Position numbers and translations under genes: made by a program
Shown here: positions 22,068-29,977 of the stretch, piece after piece
Position numbering within the stretch: position 1 is the stretch's first letter
How the letters are laid out: the number at the start of each line of letters is the position of its first letter
Source of the DNA: Phycisphaerales bacterium
GTDB lineage: Bacteria; Planctomycetota; Phycisphaerae; Phycisphaerales; UBA1924
Assembly (NCBI GenBank): GCA_029260375.1
Contig: JAJDDI010000088.1
Span: 1-40,638 of the forward strand
Direction of reading: 5' to 3'
Length of the DNA stretch: 40,638 nt
Notes under the pieces: generated by a model
Databases searched by the model: none
Seen by the model: the letters and a program-made list of their open reading frames with translations, nothing else
What the model was told of the DNA's origin: nothing

Positions 22068-23045
22068 ATGGATCTGAGCGTCCTCATCCCCACCTTCGCC
22101 CGCCCCGAGGGCGTTTCACGCTGCGTGCGGGCACTGGCGGGGCAGGTCGGGCCCGGCGCGAGCGTCGAGGTCATCGTCGGGATCGACGGCCCGGACCAGG
22201 GGGAACGCGAGGCCCTTGGCGCGGTCTCGGGCGGGCTGGACCTCCGGGTCAGCGAGGGCGAGCACGCGGGCCCGGCGGCGACGCGCAACCGGATCATCGC
22301 CCTGGCCCGGGGCGAGACGCTGCTGCTGCTCAACGACGACGTTGTCCCCGCGCCCGACCTGCTCGCGACCCACGTTCGCGCGCAGGACACGCACCCCGGC
22401 GCGATGGTGCTGGGGGGCGCCCCGTTCGCGGTCCGCGCGGGTGATCGCCTGTTCGACCGACTGATCCGCGAGACATCGATGGTCTTCTTTTATGACCGGA
22501 TGGACCAGGCGGAGCCCGGGCGTGACTGGGGGTTCCGGCACGCGTGGACGCTGAACCTGTCCGTCTCGTCCAGCCTTGTTCGCGAGGTGGGGGGGTTCTG
22601 CGGGTCGCTGCCCGGCGCCGCGTACGAGGACATCGAGCTGGCCTGGCGCCTGCGCGAGCGGTTCGGCGCGCCCGTGCTGTACCGCCCGGGGGCGTCGGTC
22701 ATCCACGAGCACTGGTACGAGCCAGACGGGTATCTCGCGCGCGAGGAGTCGCTCGGGCGTGACGCGTGGGCGCTGGCGCTGGCCAACCCCGCGTGCGCGG
22801 ACGAGCTGTTCGGGCGCGACATCACCGGCGAGCGCGAGATCGACTACTCGGCGCAGTACGTCGAGCGTGAGCGCGCCGGGTGCGAGCGACTGCGCGAGAC
22901 GTTCCGGTCGTGGGCGAGGATGAGCGCGGACAGCGTGCCCGGCGCCATTGTGCCGGCGCTGTACGAGCACCACCTGGCGCTCAAGCGGTGGCACTGGCGG
23001 CGCGGGCATCTCGCGGCGGCCCGGGCCCGTGTTCAGTCCGTGTAA
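22068..23045 (+). CDS. family 2 (GT-A) glycosyltransferase
   Basis: This 325-residue enzyme has the GT-A fold of family 2. It begins DLSVLIPTFARPEGVSRCVR. The metal-binding acidic motif lies in LLLLNDDVVPAPDLL (Asp90-Asp91). The acceptor-side signature is GAAYEDIELAWRLRERFG, where the ED pair is the usual catalytic-base region. There are no transmembrane helices. The donor and acceptor sugars cannot be read from the sequence. It opens the glycan locus and overlaps the convergent glycosyltransferase gene by 13 bases at the 3' end. Confidence 0.88.
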   Translation: MDLSVLIPTFARPEGVSRCVRALAGQVGPGASVEVIVGIDGPDQGEREALGAVSGGLDLRVSEGEHAGPAATRNRIIALARGETLLLLNDDVVPAPDLLATHVRAQDTHPGAMVLGGAPFAVRAGDRLFDRLIRETSMVFFYDRMDQAEPGRDWGFRHAWTLNLSVSSSLVREVGGFCGSLPGAAYEDIELAWRLRERFGAPVLYRPGASVIHEHWYEPDGYLAREESLGRDAWALALANPACADELFGRDITGEREIDYSAQYVERERAGCERLRETFRSWARMSADSVPGAIVPALYEHHLALKRWHWRRGHLAAARARVQSV

Positions 23046-24598
23046 AGCCTGTGCACACGAAGGCCCTGGCGCTCAAAGACCTCGCGCCGTGACCAGATCG
23101 CCTCCTCGTGCAGCCAAGAACTAATCACCACGTCCGTCGCCCCGGTCGCGCCCGCGTCCTTGGGTTCGACGACTGGCAGGCCCAGGACGCTGCCTCCGGC
23201 CAGCTCGGGGTTGTCGTCGCTGATGGCGATGACCGAGTCGGCCGCGCCGATCGCGTCGCGCAGGGCGAGGGTGTGCGCGCCCGCGCCGTGGATGAGGACG
23301 GCGCGGGAGCCGAGGCCCTCGAGCACGCGCCGGATCCGCTGCGGCGCGTCGATAGGGACTGTCCCGCAACCCGGTGCGCCGGTCGCGAACGCGGGGTTGG
23401 CGCCAGCGGGCCACTGGCGGGGCGGCGAGGCGCCGGCCTCGTCGATGAGTTCGCCCGCGCGGGACGCCTGCTCTTCGAGCGAGAAGTGATCACGAGCACG
23501 CCGCCGGGCGCGCTCGCCGATCGCGTGGGCGCCGTCGCGGTGAACCGCGGCGACCGCGTCGGCGAGCCGCTGGGCGAGCAGCTCATCGCCCGTGGTCATG
23601 TCGAAATCGACAAGTCTCCCGCAGGCGGAAGAGTCGATGACCTCGCCCGCGCCCGAGGCGGTGCGGGTGATGATCGGGGCGCACCCGCGGGCCATGGCCT
23701 CGAGCAGCGAGATGCTCATGCCCTCCTGGCGTGACGCGAGCAGGAAGACGTCGCTCTCGTCGAGCAATGGGGTGATCTCTCCGGGACCGACGCCCGGGAT
23801 CACTCGCAGCGAGGGGGTTGTTCCCGCGATCGCTTGCAGCCGCCCGAGCGCCGGCCCGTCGCCCACGAGCGTGAGGCGGTGCGTCAGACCCCGCTCCGAG
23901 AGCGTGCGCGACATCTCCACGAGCGCGAGCACGCGCTTCTGCTCGTGCTCAAGGCGCCCGGTGTAGATCAGCTCCAGCGGGCGACCCGCGAGCGGGCGGC
24001 GGGGCGGAGGGGCGCTCGGGGTGTCGATCCCGTTGGGGACGGTGTGGATGTCATCAACCCGCCCCGGGAAACGGGCGCGGAGCAGCTGCGCGATGTGCCC
24101 GCTGACCCCGGTCATGCGGGCGAAGACGGGTTCGTACCGGGCGAGGACGGCGTTCTCGTACGACGAGTCCAGGTGCTGCCAGCCGATGACGCGGACGCGG
24201 TCCGGGCGATCCAGGGTGAGCGCGGCGCACGCGCCGAAGCAGTCGCCGTGGCGCGTGGGGACGAGGGCGACGGGGGCGTGCGGGCTGAGCCGGTCGATCG
24301 CGTCGCGGTAGAAGGCGGCGAACGGGGCCAGGTTGGCGCGGGTGGAGCCGATCTCGGGCAGGGTGTCGCCTCGGAAGAGGCGCACGCCGGGGGGGATGGT
24401 GGCGTCGAGCACGCGGTGCCCGGGGGCCGAGCCGTGGGCGACAACGCCGACGGGGCGCCCGGCGCCGGCCAGGGCGCCGGCCAGGCGCAGGGCCCAGGTG
24501 GTGACGCCGGTGACGGTCAGGCCCTGGGGCAGGATGAGCAGGGCGGGAGTCGGCACGGGCAGATCATCGGGCGTCAGGGGCGGATCTGCACAGATCAT
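23033..24598 (-). CDS. family 4 (GT-B) glycosyltransferase with C-terminal Rossmann-like module
   Basis: This 521-residue protein has two parts. Residues 15-400 form a GT-B glycosyltransferase: an N-terminal LPQGLTVTGVTTWALRLA Gly-rich loop, LELIYTGRLEHEQKRV, then the EX7E nucleotide-sugar site QEGMSISLLEAMARG (Glu292, Glu300). Residues 421-521 form an extra module with GAGAHTLALRDAI, IAISDDNPELAGG, VLGLPVVEP, DVVISSWLHEEAIWS and a final RLYTD. The module resembles a small Rossmann fold seen at the end of some sugar-modifying enzymes. It recurs in the glycosyltransferase at 29978-31210. The ATG at 24598 has no clear ribosome-binding site. Confidence 0.87.
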   Translation of the reverse strand: MICADPPLTPDDLPVPTPALLILPQGLTVTGVTTWALRLAGALAGAGRPVGVVAHGSAPGHRVLDATIPPGVRLFRGDTLPEIGSTRANLAPFAAFYRDAIDRLSPHAPVALVPTRHGDCFGACAALTLDRPDRVRVIGWQHLDSSYENAVLARYEPVFARMTGVSGHIAQLLRARFPGRVDDIHTVPNGIDTPSAPPPRRPLAGRPLELIYTGRLEHEQKRVLALVEMSRTLSERGLTHRLTLVGDGPALGRLQAIAGTTPSLRVIPGVGPGEITPLLDESDVFLLASRQEGMSISLLEAMARGCAPIITRTASGAGEVIDSSACGRLVDFDMTTGDELLAQRLADAVAAVHRDGAHAIGERARRRARDHFSLEEQASRAGELIDEAGASPPRQWPAGANPAFATGAPGCGTVPIDAPQRIRRVLEGLGSRAVLIHGAGAHTLALRDAIGAADSVIAISDDNPELAGGSVLGLPVVEPKDAGATGATDVVISSWLHEEAIWSRREVFERQGLRVHRLYTD

Positions 24599-24703
24599 GG
24601 AGGACTTGCTGTGTCACCGATGCGCGACGGAGCCGCGCGATAGCCCAAGCCGCGCACGGACGGGGTTGTGCCCTTCCCGCGGCAAAGGGTGCGGGGCCGG
24701 TGC

Positions 24704-25825
24704 TCAGGCCGAGCGGGCCAGCCCCTCGCCCAGGCGCGCGGCCCGCAGGATCGACCGCGCTCGGTTGGGGTAGCTGAAGCGCTGGGCGAGGCGCTCACCC
24801 AGCTCTCGGCGCTGCCCGCGCTGCACGGCGCTCTCGCTGATCGCGCGCTCGATGGTGTCGGCCAGTGATCGCGGCGAGTCGGGCTCGAACCAGCGGACGA
24901 CCCGCTCGTCCACCCAGTCGCGCAGCGCGGGGATGTCCGACGCGACGATCGGTGGCCCCGCGGCCAGGTACTCGCCCAGCTTGACCGGGCTGGTCCAGTC
25001 CTTGCTCGCCTCGCGGGCCGAGGGGGGAAGAAGCAGCGCGGAGGCTTCCCAGAGCAGGGGCGGGACCTGCGCGTGCGCGAGACGCCCGTGCAGCGTGACG
25101 TTGTCCAGACGCATCTTCTTGGCGCGTCGTTGCAGGCGTTCGACATCGTCCGGCAGCCCGCCGACGAGCGTGAAGGGCACGTGGGGCAGCTCGCGGGCGG
25201 CTGCCAGGACGGTGGGCATGCCCTTGTAGTCGTACATGTGCCCCGCGTAGGTCACCGGCCCGTCACCGCGCGGCGTTCCGGGCGGGGGGCTGAAGAGCTC
25301 CACGTCCACGCCGCCGGGCACGACGCTGACGCGGTCGGCGCTGGCGCCGCAGGATGTGTAGTACGAGCGAAGCCTCTCGGAGATGGTCACGATGCGCAGG
25401 GTAGAGACGGGCGGGCCCACGGCGGCCTTGAGGCAGGTGAGCAGCAGCGGGTTCGTGTCGCCCGCGTACGCGTGGGTCTCGAGCACGCTGGGCATGCCCC
25501 GCTCGGCGCAGATCAGCGGCGCCCAGAAGTTGCGCGCATAAATCAGATCCGGCTTGATCGACGAGGCCACCCTCGACGCCCAGACGCCGAACGCCTCGCC
25601 CGGGTCGTCCGCCCGGTGCAGCCCGGCAGGAGCGAACGCGAAGCGCAGGCGGTGCTCGGCGTAGTCCGCCGCGGCGTCCTCGGGCGACCGCCCGCCGCTG
25701 GGCGCCCGGCACAGCACGACCACGTCGTGCCCCAGGCGCTCGAACCCGCCGGCGGTTTTGATCACGTTGATCGCGTGGGCCCGCGGGCTGCCCAGCTCGA
25801 GTTCGGAGATCACACAGATCAGCAA
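24704..25825 (-). CDS. family 4 (GT-B) glycosyltransferase, TTG start
   Basis: This 373-residue enzyme is a GT-B glycosyltransferase. It opens ICVISELELGSPRAHAINVI, has the linker VVPGGVDVELFSPPPG, then VTYAGHMYDYKGMPTVL. The nucleotide-sugar region is DWTSPVKLGEYLAAGPPIVA. The pattern is that of group 1 transferases that add mannose-, glucose- or GlcNAc-like residues; the donor is unknown. The start is taken as the TTG at 25825, seven bases after a GGAGG. The frame stays open to 25924, but a start there would overlap the divergent sulfotransferase gene and has no ribosome-binding site. It lies 105 bases upstream of the other GT-B gene. Confidence 0.85.
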   Translation of the reverse strand: MLICVISELELGSPRAHAINVIKTAGGFERLGHDVVVLCRAPSGGRSPEDAAADYAEHRLRFAFAPAGLHRADDPGEAFGVWASRVASSIKPDLIYARNFWAPLICAERGMPSVLETHAYAGDTNPLLLTCLKAAVGPPVSTLRIVTISERLRSYYTSCGASADRVSVVPGGVDVELFSPPPGTPRGDGPVTYAGHMYDYKGMPTVLAAARELPHVPFTLVGGLPDDVERLQRRAKKMRLDNVTLHGRLAHAQVPPLLWEASALLLPPSAREASKDWTSPVKLGEYLAAGPPIVASDIPALRDWVDERVVRWFEPDSPRSLADTIERAISESAVQRGQRRELGERLAQRFSYPNRARSILRAARLGEGLARSA

Positions 25826-25832
25826 GCAGGTT

Positions 25833-25837
25833 CCTCC
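25833..25837 (-). promoter_or_regulatory. ribosome-binding site selecting a TTG start
   Basis: GGAGG on the minus strand is followed after seven bases by TTG (25825), which begins the natural glycosyltransferase N-terminus LLICVISELE. No ATG or GTG in this frame fits as well. Confidence 0.65.
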
Positions 25838-25908
25838 ACGTCGCTCAGTATCGACTCGACGGGCGCAGTTTCTGCACCCCATGCTCACCTTGTTCCGATG
25901 TGGATGGT

Positions 25909-26523
25909 ATGGAAACTCCAGCATCGCACAGGCCGATGGTGTTCGGCATTGGGCTTAGCAAGACGGGTACACACTCGCTCTGCAGCGCTCTGGACCAGCT
26001 CGGGTGGATGAGTCTCCACTATCCCGATCCGTCACTGATGCTCTCGTCTCGGTTTGCTGAGGCGCTCGGGCGGTGCAACGCAGCCGCGGACATCACAGTG
26101 AGCGCGTTCTTCGCTGAGCTCGACGCCGCCTACCCCGGCTCTCGGTTTGTCCTCACGCTGCGCGGGGAGATGGAATCCTGGCTCGACAGCGTCGAGGATC
26201 ACCGCGCCAGACGCTCCCACGTACTCTCGGACCCGCACTGCCCGAAGGCGGCAGTCCGCGAGCGGGTATACGGCACACGCGGGTTTGATAGGGACCTCTT
26301 CCAAGAGGCGTATGAGGATCATGCGAGGCGGTGTCGCGCCTACTTTGCGTCTCGTCCAGGATCGCTTCTTGAGCTTGATATCAGCGATCACCCGGGCTGG
26401 GGACCGCTCTGCCGGTTTCTCGGCGTTGCACCTCCTGGAGCTTCATTCCCGCACAAGAACGCCCGCTTGAGAGAGGAGTCGTTATCCGGGGGCGCACAGT
26501 ACCGAGTGGCACGCGAGCCTTGA
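25909..26523 (+). CDS. small sulfotransferase-family protein
   Basis: This protein of about 204 residues is a PAPS-dependent sulfotransferase of the short type (Sulfotransfer_4-like). The 5'-phosphosulfate loop is VFGIGLSKTGTHSLCSAL (about 14-31). The conserved FVLTLRGEMESWLDSV segment (about 82-97) corresponds to the 3'-phosphate site, with the usual RDPxxW pattern changed to RGEMESW. LELDISDHPGWGPLCRFLGV near the end is the family's xxWxxLCxFLG motif. The GTG at 25900 is an alternative start; neither has a clear ribosome-binding site. The gene is lower in GC than the glycosyltransferases around it. It overlaps the convergent methyltransferase by 42 bases. It would sulfate a glycan or lipid from this locus. 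Confidence 0.8.
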   Translation: METPASHRPMVFGIGLSKTGTHSLCSALDQLGWMSLHYPDPSLMLSSRFAEALGRCNAAADITVSAFFAELDAAYPGSRFVLTLRGEMESWLDSVEDHRARRSHVLSDPHCPKAAVRERVYGTRGFDRDLFQEAYEDHARRCRAYFASRPGSLLELDISDHPGWGPLCRFLGVAPPGASFPHKNARLREESLSGGAQYRVAREP

Positions 26524-27210
26524 CCGACCGGTCATTCGAAGGCGAAACGCGACCTCCCCGAGTATGACGCTGCGCGTGGGGGTTTCGTCCTGTGGTGTGA
26601 GTCGCGACCTGATCACGCGCAAGCCACACGATTCTACGAAGCGCACGAACTCGCCCCTGGCCCACTCTCTCACATGCTCTGGCTTGTCGGACCCCATGCA
26701 GCGTCGTCCACGCCGGCGGGTCCGCTCGGGAGTTGACAGCAGTGCGAGGCCGTCGTTCTCGGTCGCTTCCCGGATCACGCGCATCGTGTGGCTCGGATCG
26801 ACAAGGTGCTCAAGAACATCCGCACAGATGACCAGCCCGAAACGTCCAGGAGCCACCAGATTGGGGGACTCGAGGTCAACGGCGTGGAACTCACCTGAGC
26901 GACCTAGCAAACGGCATGCATCGACCGCGGCGATCTGATCAAGCCCAACGACCTGGGCGCCGGTCGGAACGATAAACTCTTCGAGCTTGGTTGCAACGCC
27001 GCATCCAACATCCAGAACAGTGGTGAGGCGCCGCTGATCGATGAGTGATCTGGCCCATCGGTACACGTGCCGTTGGTATCTCGCCGAGGCCTCGATCCGC
27101 CATGACGCCCAGTACGCCTCGCCCTGCCGGTTGGCGTCGAGCGTGAGATTGACCGGCTGCTGACGGTAGCCGTGGGGCAATCCGAGCTGGTTTGTGGAAA
27201 GTGAAGTCAT
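26482..27210 (-). CDS. class I SAM-dependent methyltransferase
   Basis: This 242-residue protein is a Methyltransf_23/11-type enzyme. Motif I is TVLDVGCGVATKLEEF, motif II ends VVGLDQ, and motif IV is GLVICADVLEHLVDPSHTM, typical of small-molecule and sugar methyltransferases. It starts with an ATG whose last two bases overlap the TGA of the upstream fusion gene (ATGA). This implies translational coupling, and so a joint function in glycan methylation. It is the last gene of a three-gene minus-strand operon. Its 3' end overlaps the sulfotransferase gene. Base composition is slightly lower in GC than the upstream genes. Confidence 0.85.
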   Translation of the reverse strand: MTSLSTNQLGLPHGYRQQPVNLTLDANRQGEAYWASWRIEASARYQRHVYRWARSLIDQRRLTTVLDVGCGVATKLEEFIVPTGAQVVGLDQIAAVDACRLLGRSGEFHAVDLESPNLVAPGRFGLVICADVLEHLVDPSHTMRVIREATENDGLALLSTPERTRRRGRRCMGSDKPEHVREWARGEFVRFVESCGLRVIRSRLTPQDETPTRSVILGEVAFRLRMTGRSRLACHSVLCAPG

Positions 27211-29174
27211 GCGGCCCGCTCTCCGGCGTTTGGTGTGACGCTCGCCTCGACCCAGTACTCGCCCCAGCGGATCACGCGATCGACGATGGTCAGCCCGGCC
27301 TCGCCCAGCTCACGCTCGAGCTGCTCGAGCGTGTACTCGGTCTCGTGGGTCTGGTCCAGGCGCCACTCGACGCCCAGCTCCCGCTTCCACGGCACCCGCC
27401 ACTCGCGGTCGAACGCGGGCACGCGGATCAGCACGCGCTTGGGCGCGTACCACGCGACCCAGTCGCGCAGGCGGTCCTCGCGCCGGCTGATGTGCTCGAG
27501 CACGTTGGAGAGCACGATCGTGTCGAACTCGCCCTGCACGCGGTGGGTGGTGATGTCGCCCAGCTCGAAGGTGGGGGGGGCGCCGAGGTCGCGCGCCCGC
27601 AGGCTGGCCTGGTCGATGCTGTTCTCGGAGAAGTCCACGCCCACGACGCTGGCGCCGGCCTTGGCCAGCGAGCACGCGAGCGCCCCCGAGCCCGAGCCCA
27701 GGTCGATGACGCGCTCGCCCGGGGCAACCCGGTCGGTGAAGAAGCGGTGGTACTCCATGAGGCGGTGCTTGGGGTGGAGCCCGCCCTCGGCCTCGACGGC
27801 CGCGAGCCCCTGCATCTCGTAGATCGGTCCGTCGAGCGCCGCGAGAAACTTCGCCCGCTCCGTCGCGCCCAGGCGCGAAGCGAAGGCGCGGAGCGACCGC
27901 TCCCACGCCTGGGCCTGCGCCTCGGGCGAGGACAGGAGCATGGGCGGCTCCCAGCGGACCTCGTGCCCCTTGGCCCGCTCGTCGCCGCGGTGCTCGCTCA
28001 TGGCCAGCGCGTCCACGTGGGACGCGAGCTCGAGCTTGGAGACGCGCTTGAGCCCGAAGCGGTCGCGTACGTGGTCGCGTGCGGCGGCGCCGAGGGTGTT
28101 GCGGAGGAACGTGTCTTCGAGCAGGCCCGAGATGGCGAAGGTGAACGAGTCGGCCTTGGGGGGGACGACGAGCCCGGAGATGCCGTTCTGGACGACGCCC
28201 CCCAGGCCCGGGGTGCTGGCGACGATGACGGCGCAGCCGACGCTCATGGCCTCGATGACGGTCTTGGGGTGCCCCTCGAAGGCGCTGGCCTGGCAGAAGA
28301 TGGAGCAGCGACGCATGCGTTCGACCAGCTCACCGTGGGGGATGGCGCCGGGCGTCTCGATGGTGACGCCCAGCGACTCGGCAAGGCTTACCAGCGCCTC
28401 GCGCTCGGGGCCGCGACCGACGATCTCGAGCACGAGCCCGTCGCGCATGGACCGGGGCAGGGCCGCGACGCCCCGGATGATGAGGTCGATCTGCTTGCGC
28501 AGGATCAGGCGCCCGGCGCAGAGGATCCGCTTGGGGTCGCGCTGGTCGTCCTTGCCGGGGGGGATGGCGTCGAGCGTGTAGTTGGGGATGATGCGGGTGC
28601 GGTCGGAGGCGATCTCGCAGCGCCAGGCGAGTTCGTCGATCATGACGCCGGTGGTGCCCACGACCAGGTCCGCCGCGGCGCACAGGCGGCGCTCGTCGCG
28701 CCCGGCGTCGATGGCCTCGCGCGAGGCCGGGCCGTGGGTCTTGGCCTCAAACCGGGAGCGGAGGTACCCGCCCCGGGCGATGAGCGCCGCGTGGACCGCG
28801 TGGTCGCGCAGCTCGAACAGCAGCGCGTCGGCGATCCCCGCGTCGTCCATCTGGTTGGTCTTGATCACGCACGACCGGGCGCTGCCGCCGGCGCCCCGCA
28901 GCATCTGGCAGACGCGCCCGACGCACTGGCCCGCGTAGACCGACGGGTCCTGGTCCTGGTCGTTGCAGACGACGTCGGGCGAGCCGGGCAGGCGTTTGGC
29001 GATCGCCAGGTCGTCCTTGCCGCCGTGGGTGACGAGCACGACGCGCCCGTAGTGCTCGCCGAGCCGGCCGAGCATGGCCCACTCGCGCTCGAGCAGGCCC
29101 GAGTCTTCCCACTCGCGCAGCGAGACACCGCGGGTGAAGACATAGACGAAAGCGTCGGCGATTCGTTCGGGCAT
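27207..29174 (-). CDS. GT-B glycosyltransferase fused to a SAM methyltransferase
   Basis: This 655-residue fusion has a family-4 glycosyltransferase at residues 1-385 and a class I methyltransferase at 480-650. The transferase shows RILCAGRLILRKQIDLII and the EX7E site AFEGHPKTVIEAMSVG (Glu300, Glu308). The methyltransferase shows RVIDLGSGSGALACSLAKAG (488-507) and TIVLSNVLEHIS. A linker rich in Ala and Glu joins them. One polypeptide could therefore add a sugar and then methylate the product, or a methylated cap could control chain length; the latter is known for O-antigen systems such as WbdD but is only an analogy here. It sits between two more methyltransferase genes. Confidence 0.88.
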   Translation of the reverse strand: MPERIADAFVYVFTRGVSLREWEDSGLLEREWAMLGRLGEHYGRVVLVTHGGKDDLAIAKRLPGSPDVVCNDQDQDPSVYAGQCVGRVCQMLRGAGGSARSCVIKTNQMDDAGIADALLFELRDHAVHAALIARGGYLRSRFEAKTHGPASREAIDAGRDERRLCAAADLVVGTTGVMIDELAWRCEIASDRTRIIPNYTLDAIPPGKDDQRDPKRILCAGRLILRKQIDLIIRGVAALPRSMRDGLVLEIVGRGPEREALVSLAESLGVTIETPGAIPHGELVERMRRCSIFCQASAFEGHPKTVIEAMSVGCAVIVASTPGLGGVVQNGISGLVVPPKADSFTFAISGLLEDTFLRNTLGAAARDHVRDRFGLKRVSKLELASHVDALAMSEHRGDERAKGHEVRWEPPMLLSSPEAQAQAWERSLRAFASRLGATERAKFLAALDGPIYEMQGLAAVEAEGGLHPKHRLMEYHRFFTDRVAPGERVIDLGSGSGALACSLAKAGASVVGVDFSENSIDQASLRARDLGAPPTFELGDITTHRVQGEFDTIVLSNVLEHISRREDRLRDWVAWYAPKRVLIRVPAFDREWRVPWKRELGVEWRLDQTHETEYTLEQLERELGEAGLTIVDRVIRWGEYWVEASVTPNAGERAA

Positions 29175-29204
29175 CGGTGGTTCCCTGGGGCTGGTCTCGA
29201 TCGG

Positions 29205-29900
29205 CTATCGGCCGTTCGCCACGCCCGGCTGACCGTCGATCGGGTCAACGCGATCGCTTTCTGTTCGCCTGGTGAGCAGTGCCCAGGTGGTGCTCATCCG
29301 AAAGGCGTTCGTGCCAAGCCGGTTGCGCCCGGCGCCGTCGCTCCAGACCAGCTCGGCGCCCGGGGCGACGTCCAGGCGCTCGATGGCCATGCCGTTGCGC
29401 TGGCCGCGAACGCGCAAAAAATGCGCGGCCTGCTCGCTGGAGAAGAACCAGCGGTGCCGGTCCTCGGGGGGGTCGATGGGCAGGCCGTAGTACTTGAAGT
29501 TGTCGGCTCGCCCCTGCGCAACGCTCAGCATGAACTCGCCCGCGGGGTTGGGCAGGCTGACGAGCACGTGGCGGGACGCGATGCGGCAGCAGGCGTCGAA
29601 GACGTGGTGCAGGCGTTCGAGGTGCTCGAGCACGTCGGTCGCGACGACGCAGTCGAAGGACCGGTCCCCGAAGGGCAGGTCCTCACGGTCCAGGTTGAGC
29701 TTGACGTCGGCCTCCGGGCTCAGGTCCACGCCGGTGTACGTGCATTCGGGCAGGCGCCTGGCGAGCAGGCGCTGCCCGCAGCCGACGTCCAGGATTCGTC
29801 CCTGAAGGGCCGGGGCGTACGCGCGGGCGATGTACGCGGCCTTGGAAGGGCGGTCCGTGTAGGCGAAGTCCGCCTGGGACCATGGCGCGGTCATGGGCAT
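29205..29900 (-). CDS. class I SAM-dependent methyltransferase
   Basis: This 231-residue protein is a Methyltransf_11/23-type enzyme. Motif I is GRILDVGCGQRLLARRL. It is followed by YTGVDLSPEADVKLNLD, FDCVVATDVLEHLERLHHVF and HVLVSLPNP, all standard for the family. The start could be the ATG at 29900 or at 29894. It is the first gene of the minus-strand operon that continues with the transferase-methyltransferase fusion. It faces the divergent glycosyltransferase gene at 29978 across 77 bases. The acceptor is presumably a sugar made by this locus; the sequence alone cannot show it. Confidence 0.87.
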   Translation of the reverse strand: MPMTAPWSQADFAYTDRPSKAAYIARAYAPALQGRILDVGCGQRLLARRLPECTYTGVDLSPEADVKLNLDREDLPFGDRSFDCVVATDVLEHLERLHHVFDACCRIASRHVLVSLPNPAGEFMLSVAQGRADNFKYYGLPIDPPEDRHRWFFSSEQAAHFLRVRGQRNGMAIERLDVAPGAELVWSDGAGRNRLGTNAFRMSTTWALLTRRTESDRVDPIDGQPGVANGR

Positions 29901-29977
29901 GGGCGGTCTATCGACCGGTTCGTCCGAAGAAAGGCAGGATTTCCAGCCCGAACGGGGCGCGGGCCGATGGGGATTGG

